Of a stretch of DNA of 64,000 nt, positions 7,637 to 17,477 are shown piece after piece. How positions within the stretch are numbered: position 1 is the stretch's first letter; the number at the start of each line of letters is the position of its first letter. The notes below the pieces were generated by a model. The model searched no databases, was not told the origin of the DNA, and worked only from the letters and a program-made list of their open reading frames with translations. The translations under genes were made by a program, and so were the position numbers. The stretch comes from Amycolatopsis rubida (GTDB taxonomy: Bacteria; Actinomycetota; Actinomycetes; Mycobacteriales; Pseudonocardiaceae): NCBI RefSeq assembly GCF_900115345.1, contig NZ_FOWC01000001.1:868001-932000 (forward strand). The letters run 5' to 3'.

Positions 7637-8863
7637 GTGGGTCGCGTTGAGCGCTTTGACAGGCGACTCGAGAACCTGGTGGGGAATACTTTCGCGCGCA
7701 TGTTCGGCGGCAACGTCGTCACGCAGGAAGTGGCGGTTGCGCTCGAGAGGGAAGGCGAGGAGAACGTTCGTGAGCTGGCAGGCGGTCGGCAGCTCGCCCC
7801 GAATCACTACATCGTGTCGTTGGGGGCGGCTGACCACGATCGCATGGCCGGCGATGAGCAGCGGGTCACCGGGGTTCTCGCGAGGGCGGTGGCGGAACAC
7901 CTCGCCGCGCAGGGCTGGGACACCTATGGTGACGTCGTCGTATCACTCGAGCGCAACGAGGCGCTGCATACTGGACAGTTCAAGACCCGTTCGTCCGTCG
8001 ATCCCGACGCCCGCGACACTGCGGGGGAAGGGCCGTCGCGGTCGGCACGACCCAGCAACGCAGGAGACCCACCAATGAGCCAGCCCCCCGGCTACGGCCA
8101 ATACGACCAGGGTGACCCGTACGGCCAGCAGGGCCAGTACGGCTACGGACAGCAGGGTGGCCAGCAGCCCGGGTACGACCAGGGTTATGGCGGTCAGCCG
8201 CAGCAGGGCTACGACCAGGGCTACGGCGGCCAGCCCCCCGCGCAGGGCTACGACCAGTACGGCGGCCAGGGTCAGCCCGGGTACGACCAGGGCTACGGCG
8301 GGCAGCCGCAGCAGGGTTACGACCAGGGTTACGGGCAGCCGCCCGCGCAGGGCTACGACCAGGGTTACGGCGGCCAGGCTCCGCAGGGCGGGTACGACCA
8401 GGGCTACGGGCAGCCGCAGCAGGGCTATGACCAGGGTTACGGGCAGCCGCCCGCGCAGGGCTACGACCAGGGTTACGGGCAGCAGGGCGGGTACGACCAG
8501 TACGGCGGCCAGCCGCAGGCGGCCTACGGGCAGGACCCGTACGCGCAGCAGGGCGCTCCGGCCCCGGGCCGCCAGCTTCAGGCGAGCCTCCAGCTGGACG
8601 ACGGCTCCAACCGCACCTACTCGCTGAAGCAGGGCGGCAACGTCGTCGGCCGCGGGCAGGACGCGGACTTCCGGCTCCCGGACACCGGCGTTTCGCGGCG
8701 GCACCTGGAGATCACCTGGGACGGGCAGAGCGCGACGCTCGCCGACATCGGGTCGACCAACGGGACCACGGTCAACGGCACTCCGGTGCAGACGTGGCAG
8801 CTGGCGGACGGCGACGTGATCCGGGTGGGTCATTCGTCTCTGGTGTTCCGAACCCAGGGCTGA
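7637..8863 (+). CDS. fhaA: FHA-domain protein FhaA
   Basis: A phosphothreonine-binding regulator of peptidoglycan synthesis; the mycobacterial homologue binds phosphorylated MviN (MurJ). The N-terminal 130 residues are the DUF3662 domain (start [20 protein letters not shown], then [10 protein letters not shown] and [10 protein letters not shown]). A long Gly/Gln/Tyr/Asp-rich linker of tandem repeats follows, then a C-terminal FHA domain ([32 protein letters not shown]). GTG 7637 is chosen because GAGGAGG (7621-7627) precedes it by nine bases; GTG 7619 lies upstream of that site. It heads the kinase/division cluster, with 102 bp to fhaB. Confidence 0.93.
   Translation: MGRVERFDRRLENLVGNTFARMFGGNVVTQEVAVALEREGEENVRELAGGRQLAPNHYIVSLGAADHDRMAGDEQRVTGVLARAVAEHLAAQGWDTYGDVVVSLERNEALHTGQFKTRSSVDPDARDTAGEGPSRSARPSNAGDPPMSQPPGYGQYDQGDPYGQQGQYGYGQQGGQQPGYDQGYGGQPQQGYDQGYGGQPPAQGYDQYGGQGQPGYDQGYGGQPQQGYDQGYGQPPAQGYDQGYGGQAPQGGYDQGYGQPQQGYDQGYGQPPAQGYDQGYGQQGGYDQYGGQPQAAYGQDPYAQQGAPAPGRQLQASLQLDDGSNRTYSLKQGGNVVGRGQDADFRLPDTGVSRRHLEITWDGQSATLADIGSTNGTTVNGTPVQTWQLADGDVIRVGHSSLVFRTQG
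8160..8530 (+). repeat. tandem in-gene repeats coding a QGYDQGYG linker
   Basis: About a dozen imperfect repeats of 27-39 bases encode variants of [14 protein letters not shown] within fhaA. Units share blocks such as cagggctacgaccag and ggttacgggcagccg. Repeat number is likely to vary between strains by slippage or recombination. The product is a low-complexity Tyr/Gln/Gly region separating DUF3662 from the FHA domain. Confidence 0.9.
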
Positions 8864-8880
8864 TCGCAGACCGTCCACAG

Positions 8881-8912
8881 GGTTCCCGCAGAATTGTCAT
8901 GCGGGGGGAACC
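8881..8912 (+). promoter_or_regulatory. hairpin between fhaA and fhaB
   Basis: GGTTCCCGCA (8881-8890) pairs with TGCGGGGGGAACC (8900-8912, with a two-G bulge) around a nine-base loop. It sits 17 bases after the fhaA stop and 53 bases before the fhaB GTG, with no U tract. It could be an attenuator, an RNA-processing site or an mRNA-end stabiliser; function is inferred from position. Confidence 0.35.
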
Positions 8913-8965
8913 GCGGCGCGCGTGGCGCCGCGGCTTGCAGGCACAGGCGGGAGCGGACACAACAA

Positions 8966-9427
8966 GTGCCAGAGCTGGTCGTTCAACTCACCAGAGTGGG
9001 CTTTCTCGTGCTGCTCTGGCTCTTCGTGTTCGCCGCGCTCCGAGTCGTGCGCTCGGACCTCTACGCCGCGTCGGGCCTCCGGGTCCAGGTGCCCTCCTTC
9101 CGCCGGAACAAAGAGAAGAAGCCGCGGGGCAGCAAGGCCCCGCAGCAACTCCTCGTCACACACGGGGCCCTCGCCGGCACCCGCATCGCGCTCGACGGGC
9201 GGCCGATCCTCATCGGCCGGGCCGACGACTCGACGCTGGTGCTCGACGACGACTACGCATCGACCCGGCACGCCCGGATCGCGCTGCGCGGGGAGGACTG
9301 GTACGTGGAAGATCTGGGCTCGACGAACGGGACCTATCTCGACCGGGCTAAGGTCACTGCACCCCTCCGGGTCCCGCTCGGAGTCCCCATCCGGATCGGC
9401 AAGACGGTGATCGAGCTTCGCCCATGA
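8966..9427 (+). CDS. fhaB: FHA-domain membrane protein FhaB (FipA)
   Basis: A 153-residue protein with one N-terminal membrane segment (residues about 7-27, VGFLVLLWLFVFAALRVV) and a cytosolic FHA domain (LIGRADDSTLVL, YASTRHARI, DLGSTNGTYLD). In mycobacteria FhaB/FipA links PknA/PknB phosphorylation to FtsZ and FtsQ at the septum. GTG 8966 is chosen from alignment with the mycobacterial start (PELVVQLTR versus QGLVLQLTR) and the purine tract at 8945-8957. Its last codon overlaps the ATG of pstP by four bases (ATGA). Confidence 0.93.
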   Translation: MPELVVQLTRVGFLVLLWLFVFAALRVVRSDLYAASGLRVQVPSFRRNKEKKPRGSKAPQQLLVTHGALAGTRIALDGRPILIGRADDSTLVLDDDYASTRHARIALRGEDWYVEDLGSTNGTYLDRAKVTAPLRVPLGVPIRIGKTVIELRP

Positions 9428-10800
9428 CTCTCGTCCTCCGCTACGCGGCCCGCAGCGACCGGGGCCTGGTGCGTTCCAACAACCAGGACTCCGTGTACGC
9501 CGGCCCGCGTCTCCTCGCGCTCGCCGACGGCATGGGCGGGCACGCCGCAGGTGAGGTGGCCAGCAAGGTCGTCATCGCCTCGCTCGCCCCGCTCGACGAC
9601 GACGAGCCGGGCGACGACCTGCTCGCCCAGCTTCGCGAAGCCGTCCAGAACGGCAACGCGGCGATCGCCGAGCTGGTGTCCCAGGACCCGGATCTGGACG
9701 GGATGGGCACCACGCTCACCGCTGTCTTGTTCGCGGGAAGCAGACTTGGTCTGGTCCACGTGGGCGATTCGCGCGCGTATCTGATGCGCGGCGGGCAGTT
9801 CGCCCAAATCACCCGCGACGACAGCTTCGTCAACGAACTGCTCGAACAGGGCCGCATCACGCCGGAAGAAGCCGCCGTGCACCCGCAGCGGTCGCTGCTG
9901 CTCAAGGCGCTCACCGGACACGAGGTCGAGCCGAGCCTGACCGTGCGCGAGGCGCGTCCCGGTGACCGGTACCTGATTTGCTCCGACGGTTTGTCCGGAA
10001 TGGTCAGCGACGAAACGCTCGCCGAGGCCGTGCAGATCCCGGATCCGCAGGATTGCGCCGACCGGATGATCGAGCTGGCGCTCAAGGGCGGCGGCACGGA
10101 CAACGTGACCGTCATCATCGCCGACGTGGTCGACGTCGATTTCGGCGACGACGCCCCGATCGTGGGCGGAGCCGCGGGCGACGGCAGCGACGAGATGCAT
10201 CAGGGGGACTCCCCCGCGGCGAGGGCGCGCGCGCTGACTCAGCCGTCGCCGCAGCCGCGACCGGAGCAGCAGGCTCCACCGGAGGACCCGAAAGCGAAAC
10301 GGCGGAAACGGTTCCGCTGGCTCGTGGGGGCGGTCGTGGTGCTGATCGTGCTGGGCGCCGCCGCGATCGCGACTCGATACTTCGTGCTCAGCCAGTACTA
10401 CGTCGGAGAAGGCCCCGATCAGGAGGTCGTGATCTACCGCGGCGTCCCGGGCAGCATCCTCGGCATCGACCTGCACTCGCTCGAGCAGGGCTCGTGCCCG
10501 CCGGGCCAGCTGTGCACCGACAAGCTCCGCGTCTCCGCGTTGCAGGAGGACGCGCGGATCGCCGTGCAGAACGGCGTGAAGCGCGAAAGCCTCGACGACG
10601 CGCGCAAGTACATCGACGATTTCCTGCGCCTCAAGAAGAAGCTGTCGGACTGCAAACCGGCCAATCCTCCGGGCACCCCGCAGTCGGGCGCGCCCTCGTC
10701 CAGCGTGGCGCCGCCGGGCGGCACGCCTTCGTCGGCGAACCAGCCTGCGGGGAGGGACTGCTCGACGGCGGGTACGCCGCCGACGGGGGGCGGTAACTGA
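9424..10800 (+). CDS. pstP: PP2C-type Ser/Thr phosphatase PstP
   Basis: The membrane-anchored PP2C phosphatase that dephosphorylates PknA, PknB and their targets. The cytosolic catalytic domain (residues about 1-240) shows the metal-binding motifs ALADGMGGH (Asp35), HVGDSRAYL, CSDGLSGMV and GGGTDNVTVI. A Pro/Gln linker, one membrane helix (about 298-320) and an extracytoplasmic domain of about 130 residues with several Cys and a Pro/Ser-rich end follow. The start overlaps fhaB (ATGA) and the stop overlaps the rodA start, so all three are translationally coupled. Confidence 0.95.
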   Translation: MTLVLRYAARSDRGLVRSNNQDSVYAGPRLLALADGMGGHAAGEVASKVVIASLAPLDDDEPGDDLLAQLREAVQNGNAAIAELVSQDPDLDGMGTTLTAVLFAGSRLGLVHVGDSRAYLMRGGQFAQITRDDSFVNELLEQGRITPEEAAVHPQRSLLLKALTGHEVEPSLTVREARPGDRYLICSDGLSGMVSDETLAEAVQIPDPQDCADRMIELALKGGGTDNVTVIIADVVDVDFGDDAPIVGGAAGDGSDEMHQGDSPAARARALTQPSPQPRPEQQAPPEDPKAKRRKRFRWLVGAVVVLIVLGAAAIATRYFVLSQYYVGEGPDQEVVIYRGVPGSILGIDLHSLEQGSCPPGQLCTDKLRVSALQEDARIAVQNGVKRESLDDARKYIDDFLRLKKKLSDCKPANPPGTPQSGAPSSSVAPPGGTPSSANQPAGRDCSTAGTPPTGGGN

Positions 10801-12287
10801 TGGGCCAGCCACTGGCCGACCCGACGTCCGCCCAGTTCGCCACGAATCCGCCGCGAGACCTCCCCAAGCGCAGGGGCACGGAGCTGGCGTTGCTGGCGTT
10901 CGCGGCGGGCATCGTCACGCTCGCGCTGGTCATCGTCGAGGCCAACCAGGAGCAGGAGCTGACGCTCTCGATCCTGTGGGTGGGTCTCGCTTACCTCGGC
11001 GTACTCGCCACGACGCACCTCGCCGTGCGCCGGTGGGCCCCGTACGCCGACCCGGTACTGCTGCCGTGCGTCGCGCTGCTGAACGGGATCGGGCTGGTGA
11101 TGATTCACCGCCTCGACCTGGCGAAGGCCGAGTCGCAAGCGCAGCGGGGCTACGACTACACCCCGGAAATCACCAAGCAGCTGCTGTTCACCGCGGTCTC
11201 GCTGGTGCTGTTCGTGATCGTGCTGGTGGTGGTCAACGACCACCGCACGCTGACCCGCTACAGCTACATCTGCGGCCTGGTCGGGCTCGGCGCGCTCGCG
11301 CTGCCCGCGGTGCTGCCCGCCAGCCTGTCCGAGGCGGGCGGCGCGAAGGTGTGGCTGAAGCTGCCGTTCCTCTCGATCCAGCCGGGCGAGTTCGCGAAGC
11401 TGCTGCTGATGGTCTTCTTCGCGTCGTTCCTGGTGTCCAAACGCGACTTGTTCATGGTGGCGGGCAAGAAATTCCTCGGCGTGGAACTGCCGCGCGCTCG
11501 TGATCTGGGCCCGATCCTGATCGCCGCCGCCGTCGCGATCGGCGTGCTGGTGTTCGAGAAGGACCTCGGCACGTCGCTGCTGTATTTCAGCATCATCCTG
11601 GTGATGCTCTACGTCGCGACCGAGCGTGCGATCTGGGTCGTGGTCGGGCTGACCTTCTTCGTCGGCGGCTGCCTCATCGCCTACAACCTCTTCGGCCACG
11701 TCCAGCAGCGCGTGGAGAACTGGCTCAACCCCACCGGCCCGCGCTACGACGTGCTGGGCGGCAGCTACCAGCTCGCGCAGGGCCTGTTCGGCCTCGGCAC
11801 CGGCGGCGTCGGCGGCACCGGGCTCGGCGCGGGCCGTCCGGACATCCCGCCCGCCGCGAGCACCGACTTCATCACCGCCGCGATCGGCGAGGAACTCGGT
11901 TTCATCGGGCTGGCCGCGGTGCTGGTGCTGTACATGCTGCTGGCGATGCGCGGCATGCGCAGCGCGCTGGCCGTGCGCGACACGTTCGGCAAACTGCTCG
12001 GCGGCGGGCTCGCCTTCACCATCGTGATCCAGATCTTCGTAGTCGTCGGCGGCGTCACCGCGCTCATTCCAGAAACCGGCGTCACCGCGCCGTTCCTGTC
12101 CTACGGCGGCTCTTCGCTGCTGGCGAACTACATCCTGGTCGCCCTGATGCTGCGCATTTCGGACGCGGCGCGCAGGCCGGCCTCCCGGCCGAAGCCGCAG
12201 CAGCCGCAGGCTCCGATCGCCGAGGCGCACACCGTCATGGTGCGGCGTCCGCCAGCCGAAGGCGACCCGAACGGGAGGACCGCGTGA
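10800..12287 (+). CDS. rodA: SEDS peptidoglycan glycosyltransferase RodA
   Basis: A FtsW/RodA/SpoVE-family polymerase of lipid II, 495 residues with about twelve membrane helices. Family signatures are FEKDLGTSLLYF (containing the proposed catalytic Asp), the large-loop motif AGRPDIPPAASTDFI, and PFLSYGGSSLLANY near the C-terminus. It works with the class B PBP encoded next. The start overlaps the pstP stop and its own stop overlaps pbpA by four bases, keeping polymerase and transpeptidase coupled. The C-terminal Pro/Gln-rich cytosolic tail could be a regulatory segment. Confidence 0.95.
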   Translation: MGQPLADPTSAQFATNPPRDLPKRRGTELALLAFAAGIVTLALVIVEANQEQELTLSILWVGLAYLGVLATTHLAVRRWAPYADPVLLPCVALLNGIGLVMIHRLDLAKAESQAQRGYDYTPEITKQLLFTAVSLVLFVIVLVVVNDHRTLTRYSYICGLVGLGALALPAVLPASLSEAGGAKVWLKLPFLSIQPGEFAKLLLMVFFASFLVSKRDLFMVAGKKFLGVELPRARDLGPILIAAAVAIGVLVFEKDLGTSLLYFSIILVMLYVATERAIWVVVGLTFFVGGCLIAYNLFGHVQQRVENWLNPTGPRYDVLGGSYQLAQGLFGLGTGGVGGTGLGAGRPDIPPAASTDFITAAIGEELGFIGLAAVLVLYMLLAMRGMRSALAVRDTFGKLLGGGLAFTIVIQIFVVVGGVTALIPETGVTAPFLSYGGSSLLANYILVALMLRISDAARRPASRPKPQQPQAPIAEAHTVMVRRPPAEGDPNGRTA

Positions 12288-13747
12288 ACGCCCCCCTGCG
12301 CAAGGTCGGCATGGCGATGCTCGCGATGATCGTGCTGCTGCTGGCCAACATCACCTACGTCCAGGTCATCAAGGCCGACACCTACCGCACCGATCCGCGC
12401 AACCAGCGCGTGCTCTACGACGAGTACTCCCGTCAGCGCGGCCAGATCGTCACCCCGGACGGCACCGTGCTCGCCGGCGTGAAGCCCTCGACCGACAAGT
12501 TCAAGTTCTTCCGCACCTACGCCGACGGCCCGATGTACGCCCCGGTGACCGGGTACTACTCGATCAACTACGGCGCGGGCGGGCTGGAGCGCGCCGAGGA
12601 CGACGTGCTGAACGGGTCGGACCCTCGGCTGTTCGTGCGCAGGCTCTCGGACATGGTCACCGGCCGCGATCCGCGCGGCGGCAACGTGAAGCTCACCATC
12701 GACCCGAAGGTGCAGAAGGCCGCCTACGACCTGATGACGCAGCGCGGCTACACCGGCGCGGTGGTCGCGATGGAGCCGAAGACCGGCCGGATCCTGGCGA
12801 TGGTCTCGACCCCCTCGTACGACCCGAACCAGCTCGCGACGCACGGCACCGACCAGAACAAGGCGTGGGACGCCTACTCCAAGGACCCGAAGAACCCGAT
12901 GCTGAACCGGGCGATCTCGGAGAACTATCCGCCGGGGTCGACGTTCAAGATCGTCACCGCCACCGCGGCGCTGGAGAGCGGGATCGGCCCGGACACCCAG
13001 ATCAACACCGCACCGAACGTCCAGCTGCCGGGCACGAACCGGACGCTGGAGAACTACGGCGGCGAAACCTGCCCTGGCAACACGTTCAAGGACGCGCTGG
13101 CGCATTCGTGCAACGTCCCGTTCGCGACCTTCGCGGGCCAGCTCGGCGCGGACAAAATGAAGGCGGCCGCGACCAACTTCGGGATCGGGCAAACCGACCT
13201 GACCGTGCCGATGCGGGTCGTCGGCTCGACCGTCGGCGCGCTCGACTCGCCGGGTGCGCTCTACCAGAGCGGCATCGGCCAGCGCGACGTCCGGCTCACC
13301 CCGCTGCAGGACTGCCTGCTCTCGGCGACCGTCGCGAACAACGGCTACGCGATGAAGCCGCAGCTGATCCAGTCGATCCTGGCCCCGGACCTGTCGACGG
13401 TCGAGAACGTCGACCCGGAGCAGCTCACCGGCAAGCCCGCGCTGTCGCCGGAGAACGACAAGATCCTCACCGACATGATGATCGCGTCGGAGTCCTTCAC
13501 CAAGGGCGGCGGCAAGAACGACGCGCTGAAGATCGCGTCGAAGACCGGTACCGCCGAGCACGGCGTCGACTCGAAGAACACCGCGCCGCACGCGTGGTAC
13601 ACCGCGTTCGCGCCGTCGGACAACCCGCAGATCGCCGTGTCGGTCATCGTCGAGAACGGCGGCAACCGCGGTCTCGCCGCGACCGGCGGCTCGGTGGCCG
13701 CCGAGATCGGCCGTGCCGCCATCGCCGCCCGGCTCGGGGGTGGATAG
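12284..13747 (+). CDS. pbpA: class B penicillin-binding protein PbpA
   Basis: A transpeptidase that cross-links peptidoglycan with RodA. One N-terminal membrane anchor (residues about 9-29) is followed by a dimerisation/pedestal domain and a transpeptidase domain with the three active-site motifs STFK (Ser219), SCN (Ser275) and KTGT (Lys420). The 487-residue length matches mycobacterial PbpA. The start overlaps rodA, and pknA follows after three bases. All catalytic residues are present, so it should be active and beta-lactam sensitive. Confidence 0.95.
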   Translation: MNAPLRKVGMAMLAMIVLLLANITYVQVIKADTYRTDPRNQRVLYDEYSRQRGQIVTPDGTVLAGVKPSTDKFKFFRTYADGPMYAPVTGYYSINYGAGGLERAEDDVLNGSDPRLFVRRLSDMVTGRDPRGGNVKLTIDPKVQKAAYDLMTQRGYTGAVVAMEPKTGRILAMVSTPSYDPNQLATHGTDQNKAWDAYSKDPKNPMLNRAISENYPPGSTFKIVTATAALESGIGPDTQINTAPNVQLPGTNRTLENYGGETCPGNTFKDALAHSCNVPFATFAGQLGADKMKAAATNFGIGQTDLTVPMRVVGSTVGALDSPGALYQSGIGQRDVRLTPLQDCLLSATVANNGYAMKPQLIQSILAPDLSTVENVDPEQLTGKPALSPENDKILTDMMIASESFTKGGGKNDALKIASKTGTAEHGVDSKNTAPHAWYTAFAPSDNPQIAVSVIVENGGNRGLAATGGSVAAEIGRAAIAARLGGG

Positions 13748-13750
13748 CCG

Positions 13751-14986
13751 ATGCTGTCCTCGGGTCAGCTGCTGGCCGAGCGCTACAAGCTGACGAACCG
13801 GATCGCCGTCGGCGGGATGGGCGAGGTCTGGCAGGCGAGCGACACCCGGCTCGACCGGATCGTCGCGGTGAAGGTGCTGAAGGCCGAGCTGTCCGGCGAC
13901 GCCGAATTCCTGCACCGGTTCCGGACCGAGGCGCGGATGACCGCCTCGCTCAACCACGCCGGGATCGCCGCGGTGCACGACTACGGCGAGACGGTCGACG
14001 AGGACCTGTCCATCGCGTACCTGGTGATGGAGTACGTGGAGGGCGATCCGCTGGCGGGCATCCTCGCCAAGCACGGGCGGCTCACCGCGGACTACACACT
14101 TGATCTGCTTGAGCAGGCGGGCACCGCGCTGCAGGCCGCGCACGAGCAGGGCTTGGTGCACCGCGACGTGAAACCGGGCAACATCCTGGTCACTCCCGCG
14201 GGCAAGGTGAAGATCACCGACTTCGGCGTGGCCAAGGCCGCCGACGCCGCGCCGGTCACCCGGTCCGGCATGGTCATGGGCACCGCGCACTACATCGCGC
14301 CGGAGCAGGCGCTCGGCCAGGACGCGGAACCGGCCAGCGACGTCTATTCGCTCGCGGTGTGCGGGTACGAATGCCTCGCCGGGCACCGGCCGTTCCTGTC
14401 CGAGAACGCGGTGACGGTCGCGATGATGCACATCCGCGACGTCCCGCCGCCGCTGCCGCCGGACGTCCCGCCGGGCGCGCGGGCGGTGATCGAGGCGACG
14501 CTCGTGAAGGACCCCCGGCAGCGCTACGCCAGCGGCGGCGAGTTCGCCGGCGCGATCGCCGCGGTCCGCGCTGGCCGCCCGCTGCCCACCCCGCTCGGCC
14601 TGGTCAACGCCGCCTACGCGGCGGGCCAGGCACCTCCGGTGCCACCGGTTCCGCCCGCAGTGCCGCAGGCGGCCGGCGCACCGGTCGGACCCAGTTCCAA
14701 CCCGGCGTTCCGGCCGCTGCAGGCTCCGCCGGGTCCGCCGGGTCCGCCGCCGAAACGGAACCAGTGGGGCTGGTGGGTGCTGCTCGCGGTGGTCATCGTC
14801 GTGGTCCTGGTGGCCCTGGCGTTCTTGATCGCGAGAGTGGTGTCGGGCGGCAACGGCGGACCGCCGCGAAGCGTGGACAGCGGGAGCGGACCGACCTCAG
14901 CCACCCCGGCCGGTACGAGCGAGGCCCAGGGCCTGCAAGGCATGATGACCACACCTTGGACGGAATGGAACGGCACGAAGCGATGA
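13751..14986 (+). CDS. pknA: Ser/Thr protein kinase PknA
   Basis: A Hanks-type membrane kinase controlling growth and division. The N-terminal kinase domain has the Gly-rich loop [12 protein letters not shown]-type lysine Lys41 ([10 protein letters not shown]), HRDVKPGN (Asp139), DFG (Asp157) and [12 protein letters not shown] Pro-rich linker follows, then one membrane helix (about 340-362) and a short exterior tail of about 50 residues with no PASTA domain, as in other PknA proteins. The stop overlaps the pknB start by four bases (ATGA). Confidence 0.95.
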   Translation: MLSSGQLLAERYKLTNRIAVGGMGEVWQASDTRLDRIVAVKVLKAELSGDAEFLHRFRTEARMTASLNHAGIAAVHDYGETVDEDLSIAYLVMEYVEGDPLAGILAKHGRLTADYTLDLLEQAGTALQAAHEQGLVHRDVKPGNILVTPAGKVKITDFGVAKAADAAPVTRSGMVMGTAHYIAPEQALGQDAEPASDVYSLAVCGYECLAGHRPFLSENAVTVAMMHIRDVPPPLPPDVPPGARAVIEATLVKDPRQRYASGGEFAGAIAAVRAGRPLPTPLGLVNAAYAAGQAPPVPPVPPAVPQAAGAPVGPSSNPAFRPLQAPPGPPGPPPKRNQWGWWVLLAVVIVVVLVALAFLIARVVSGGNGGPPRSVDSGSGPTSATPAGTSEAQGLQGMMTTPWTEWNGTKR

Positions 14987-16974
14987 CGACACCCAGACTG
15001 CTCTCCAATCGGTACGAGCTGGGCGACACGCTCGGGTACGGCGGTATGTCCGAGGTCCACCACGGGCACGACGTGCGGCTGGGCCGGGAAGTCGCGATCA
15101 AGGTCCTGCGCGCGGACCTCGCCCGCGATCCGCAGTTCCAGGAGCGGTTCCGGCGCGAGGCCCAGAACGCGGCCGCACTGAACCATCCCGCGATCGTCGC
15201 CGTGTACGACACCGGCGAGGCGAACACCGACGTCGGGCCGCTGCCCTACATCGTGATGGAGTACGTCGAAGGCCGGACGCTGCGGGACATCGTCAAGACC
15301 GAGGGCCCGCTGTCGCAGAAGCGTGCGATGGAGGTCATGGCCGACGTCTGCGCCGCGCTCGACTTCTCCCACCGGCACGGCATCGTGCACCGCGACGTGA
15401 AGCCCGCGAACGTGATGATCACGAAGAACGGCGCGGTCAAGGTGATGGACTTCGGCATCGCGCGCGCCATGCACGACGGCCAGTCGGCGATGACGCAGAC
15501 CGCGGCCGTCATCGGCACCGCGCAGTACCTCTCGCCGGAGCAGGCGCGCGGCGAGTCGGTGGACGCCCGGTCGGACGTCTACGCGGCGGGCTGCGTGCTG
15601 TACGAACTGGTCACCGGCGAGCCGCCGTTCACCGGCGATTCCCCGGTCGCGGTCGCGTATCAGCACGTGCGGGAGGACCCGAACCCGCCGTCGTCGGTGA
15701 ACCCGGCGGTGTCCCCGGAGCTGGACGCGGTCGTGCTGAAGGCGCTGGCCAAGGGCCCGGCGAACCGGTACCAGTCGGCCGCCGAGATGCGTTCGGACCT
15801 GGTCCGGACGCTGTCCGGGCAGCGTCCGTCGGCCCCGATGGTGATGTCGGACGACGAGCGCACCCAGGTGATGAACGCCGACCGGCGCCAGCCGCAGGCC
15901 TACGACGACTACGCCGACGAGCCGGATGAGGACCCGCGGGCCAAGCGCCGCCGCCGGATCATCTTCGCGGCGATCGCCGCGCTGCTGGTGGCGGGCGTGG
16001 TGCTGTTGATCGTGTGGCTGTCCGGATCGTTCCGCGACGCCAACAAGGAGGCGCAGATCCCGCCGGTGGTCAACACGCCGGTGCCGACGGCGAAGGCGCA
16101 GCTGCAGCAGGCGGGCTTCTCGTCGTTCGCGGACAACAAGACGGTGGTGTGCGGACCCGAGGCGAGCAACCCCGGCGGCCAGACGTGCTCCGAGGACCAG
16201 ATCGGCAAGGTCATCGCGATCGATCCGCAGGTCGGCGCGATGGTGTCGACCTCGTCCACGATCACCCTCACCGTTGGCATGAAGCCGGGCAACGCCACCG
16301 TGCCGGACCTGCGCGGCAAGTCGCCGGACGACGCGAAGTCGGCGCTCGAGCAGGCCAAGCTGAAGCTCGGCAACACGACCTCGCAGCCCGTCGACAACCA
16401 GAGCGACGTCGGCAAGGTCGTGTCGCAGAACCCGACCGCGAACTCCTCAAGCCCTGAGGGAACACCGGTGGACATCGTCGTCGGGTCGGGCGTCAACCAG
16501 AAGTCGGTGCCGAACACGGTCGGCCAGGACTACGAGTCGGCGAAGCAGACGCTGGAGAACGCCGGTTTCCAGGTCAAGCGTCTCGACCAGGCCTCGGACC
16601 AGCCGAAGGACCAGGTCATCAACCAGCAGCCGAACGGCGGCAACCTGCCCCCGAACAGCACGGTGAAGCTGACCGTGTCGTCCGGCCCGCAGCAGATCAA
16701 GATGCCGGACCTGACCGGGATGACCGAGGAGCAGGCGACGCAGAAGCTGCAGAGCCTGGGCTGGTCGGGCAGCGTCCAGACGCAGTCGACCTCGTCCGGC
16801 AGCGGCAAGCCCTACACCGTGGTGAAGCAGAGCCCCCAGGCAGGCAGTCAGATCAGCCCGACCGACGCGATCACGCTGACCATCAAGGAGGACGACGGCA
16901 GCGGCCCGCCGACGTCGAGCTCCGGCGGCGGGATCTTCCCGCCGGGCGGGATCCGCAACAACAACGGCGGCTGA
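14983..16974 (+). CDS. pknB: Ser/Thr protein kinase PknB with four PASTA domains
   Basis: A muropeptide/lipid II-sensing kinase. ATG 14983 is the start that overlaps the pknA stop; the open frame extends upstream only as antisense-free shadow inside pknA. The kinase domain has [14 protein letters not shown] Lys40, HRDVKPAN (Asp138), DFG and [12 protein letters not shown] membrane helix spans about 325-346, and four extracellular PASTA repeats fill about 350-645. Cytosolic residues after the kinase include an acidic/basic juxtamembrane stretch. It is the last gene of the cluster and is followed by a strong terminator. Confidence 0.95.
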   Translation: MTTPRLLSNRYELGDTLGYGGMSEVHHGHDVRLGREVAIKVLRADLARDPQFQERFRREAQNAAALNHPAIVAVYDTGEANTDVGPLPYIVMEYVEGRTLRDIVKTEGPLSQKRAMEVMADVCAALDFSHRHGIVHRDVKPANVMITKNGAVKVMDFGIARAMHDGQSAMTQTAAVIGTAQYLSPEQARGESVDARSDVYAAGCVLYELVTGEPPFTGDSPVAVAYQHVREDPNPPSSVNPAVSPELDAVVLKALAKGPANRYQSAAEMRSDLVRTLSGQRPSAPMVMSDDERTQVMNADRRQPQAYDDYADEPDEDPRAKRRRRIIFAAIAALLVAGVVLLIVWLSGSFRDANKEAQIPPVVNTPVPTAKAQLQQAGFSSFADNKTVVCGPEASNPGGQTCSEDQIGKVIAIDPQVGAMVSTSSTITLTVGMKPGNATVPDLRGKSPDDAKSALEQAKLKLGNTTSQPVDNQSDVGKVVSQNPTANSSSPEGTPVDIVVGSGVNQKSVPNTVGQDYESAKQTLENAGFQVKRLDQASDQPKDQVINQQPNGGNLPPNSTVKLTVSSGPQQIKMPDLTGMTEEQATQKLQSLGWSGSVQTQSTSSGSGKPYTVVKQSPQAGSQISPTDAITLTIKEDDGSGPPTSSSGGGIFPPGGIRNNNGG

Positions 16975-16994
16975 CCCGCTCGTCATTCGTCAGG

Positions 16995-17030
16995 AGGGCC
17001 CGCACGGTGCGCACCGTGCGGGCCCTTTTT
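16995..17030 (+). terminator. rho-independent terminator after pknB
   Basis: A perfect 15-bp inverted repeat (16996-17010 with 17011-17025, GGGCCCGCACGGTGC and its complement) is followed by TTTTT. It ends the fhaA/fhaB-pknB operon and, read in reverse, also stops the facing minus-strand gene. Confidence 0.92.
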
Positions 17031-17042
17031 CGCGCCGGCCGA

Positions 17043-17372
17043 TCAGTCTTGGTCGAGGAAACTCCGCACGCTGGCGAGCACCTCGTCTACGTCATGACCG
17101 CCGCCGCAGTCGACGTCCAGCTCTTCGACGGCCCCGGAGCGCTTCACGGTAAGCGACACCTGGCGTCCGTCGCGCTGTCCGCGCAGCCAGCCGAAAAGCG
17201 ACCGGCAGAAGGTGCCTGCCGACCGGCTGCTCACCATCACCACCACTCCGCTGCCCGGCCCGGCGAGCCGCACCCGCCCGGCCAGTTCGTCCTCGGCGCC
17301 GAGCCAGGAAACGAGGTGCCGCACCTCGTCCGCGGAGCCGTCCACGGTGATCGCGGCGATCCCAGCCGTCAC
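17043..17372 (-). CDS. small protein resembling effector-associated constant component EACC1
   Basis: A 109-residue soluble protein starting at GTG 17372 behind GGGAGGGGAG. The pattern (strand AAITVDGS, helix EVRHLVSWLGAEDELAGRVR, Gly-rich turn, helix SLFGWLRGQR, strands VSLTVKRSG and EELDVDCGG, final helix VDEVLASVRSFL) matches my recollection of EACC1, a domain accompanying bacterial conflict and effector systems. The helical hairpin in the middle is shorter than usual. No effector, protease or NTPase partner is next to it: pknB ends 68 bp away and an ABC permease lies on the other side. If the match holds it is an orphan; otherwise call it hypothetical. Confidence 0.5.
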   Translation of the reverse strand: MTAGIAAITVDGSADEVRHLVSWLGAEDELAGRVRLAGPGSGVVVMVSSRSAGTFCRSLFGWLRGQRDGRQVSLTVKRSGAVEELDVDCGGGHDVDEVLASVRSFLDQD

Positions 17373-17477
17373 GGATGCTCCCCTCCCGGGCCCAACAGAC
17401 GGCGCGAGGGTAACCGACTCGCTGCCTGACCCGGAACCCCCAAATCGGCATTTGCCGAATGCAATTTGCATAAGGGG

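Noticed and set aside
8160..8530. CRISPR-like periodic repeat
   Set aside because: Units are contiguous, in frame and encode a continuous protein linker with no unique spacers.
12865..14103. Long plus-strand open frame overlapping pbpA and pknA in another frame
   Set aside because: Arg/Gly/Asp-rich shadow typical of high-GC DNA; both overlapped genes have complete catalytic motifs.
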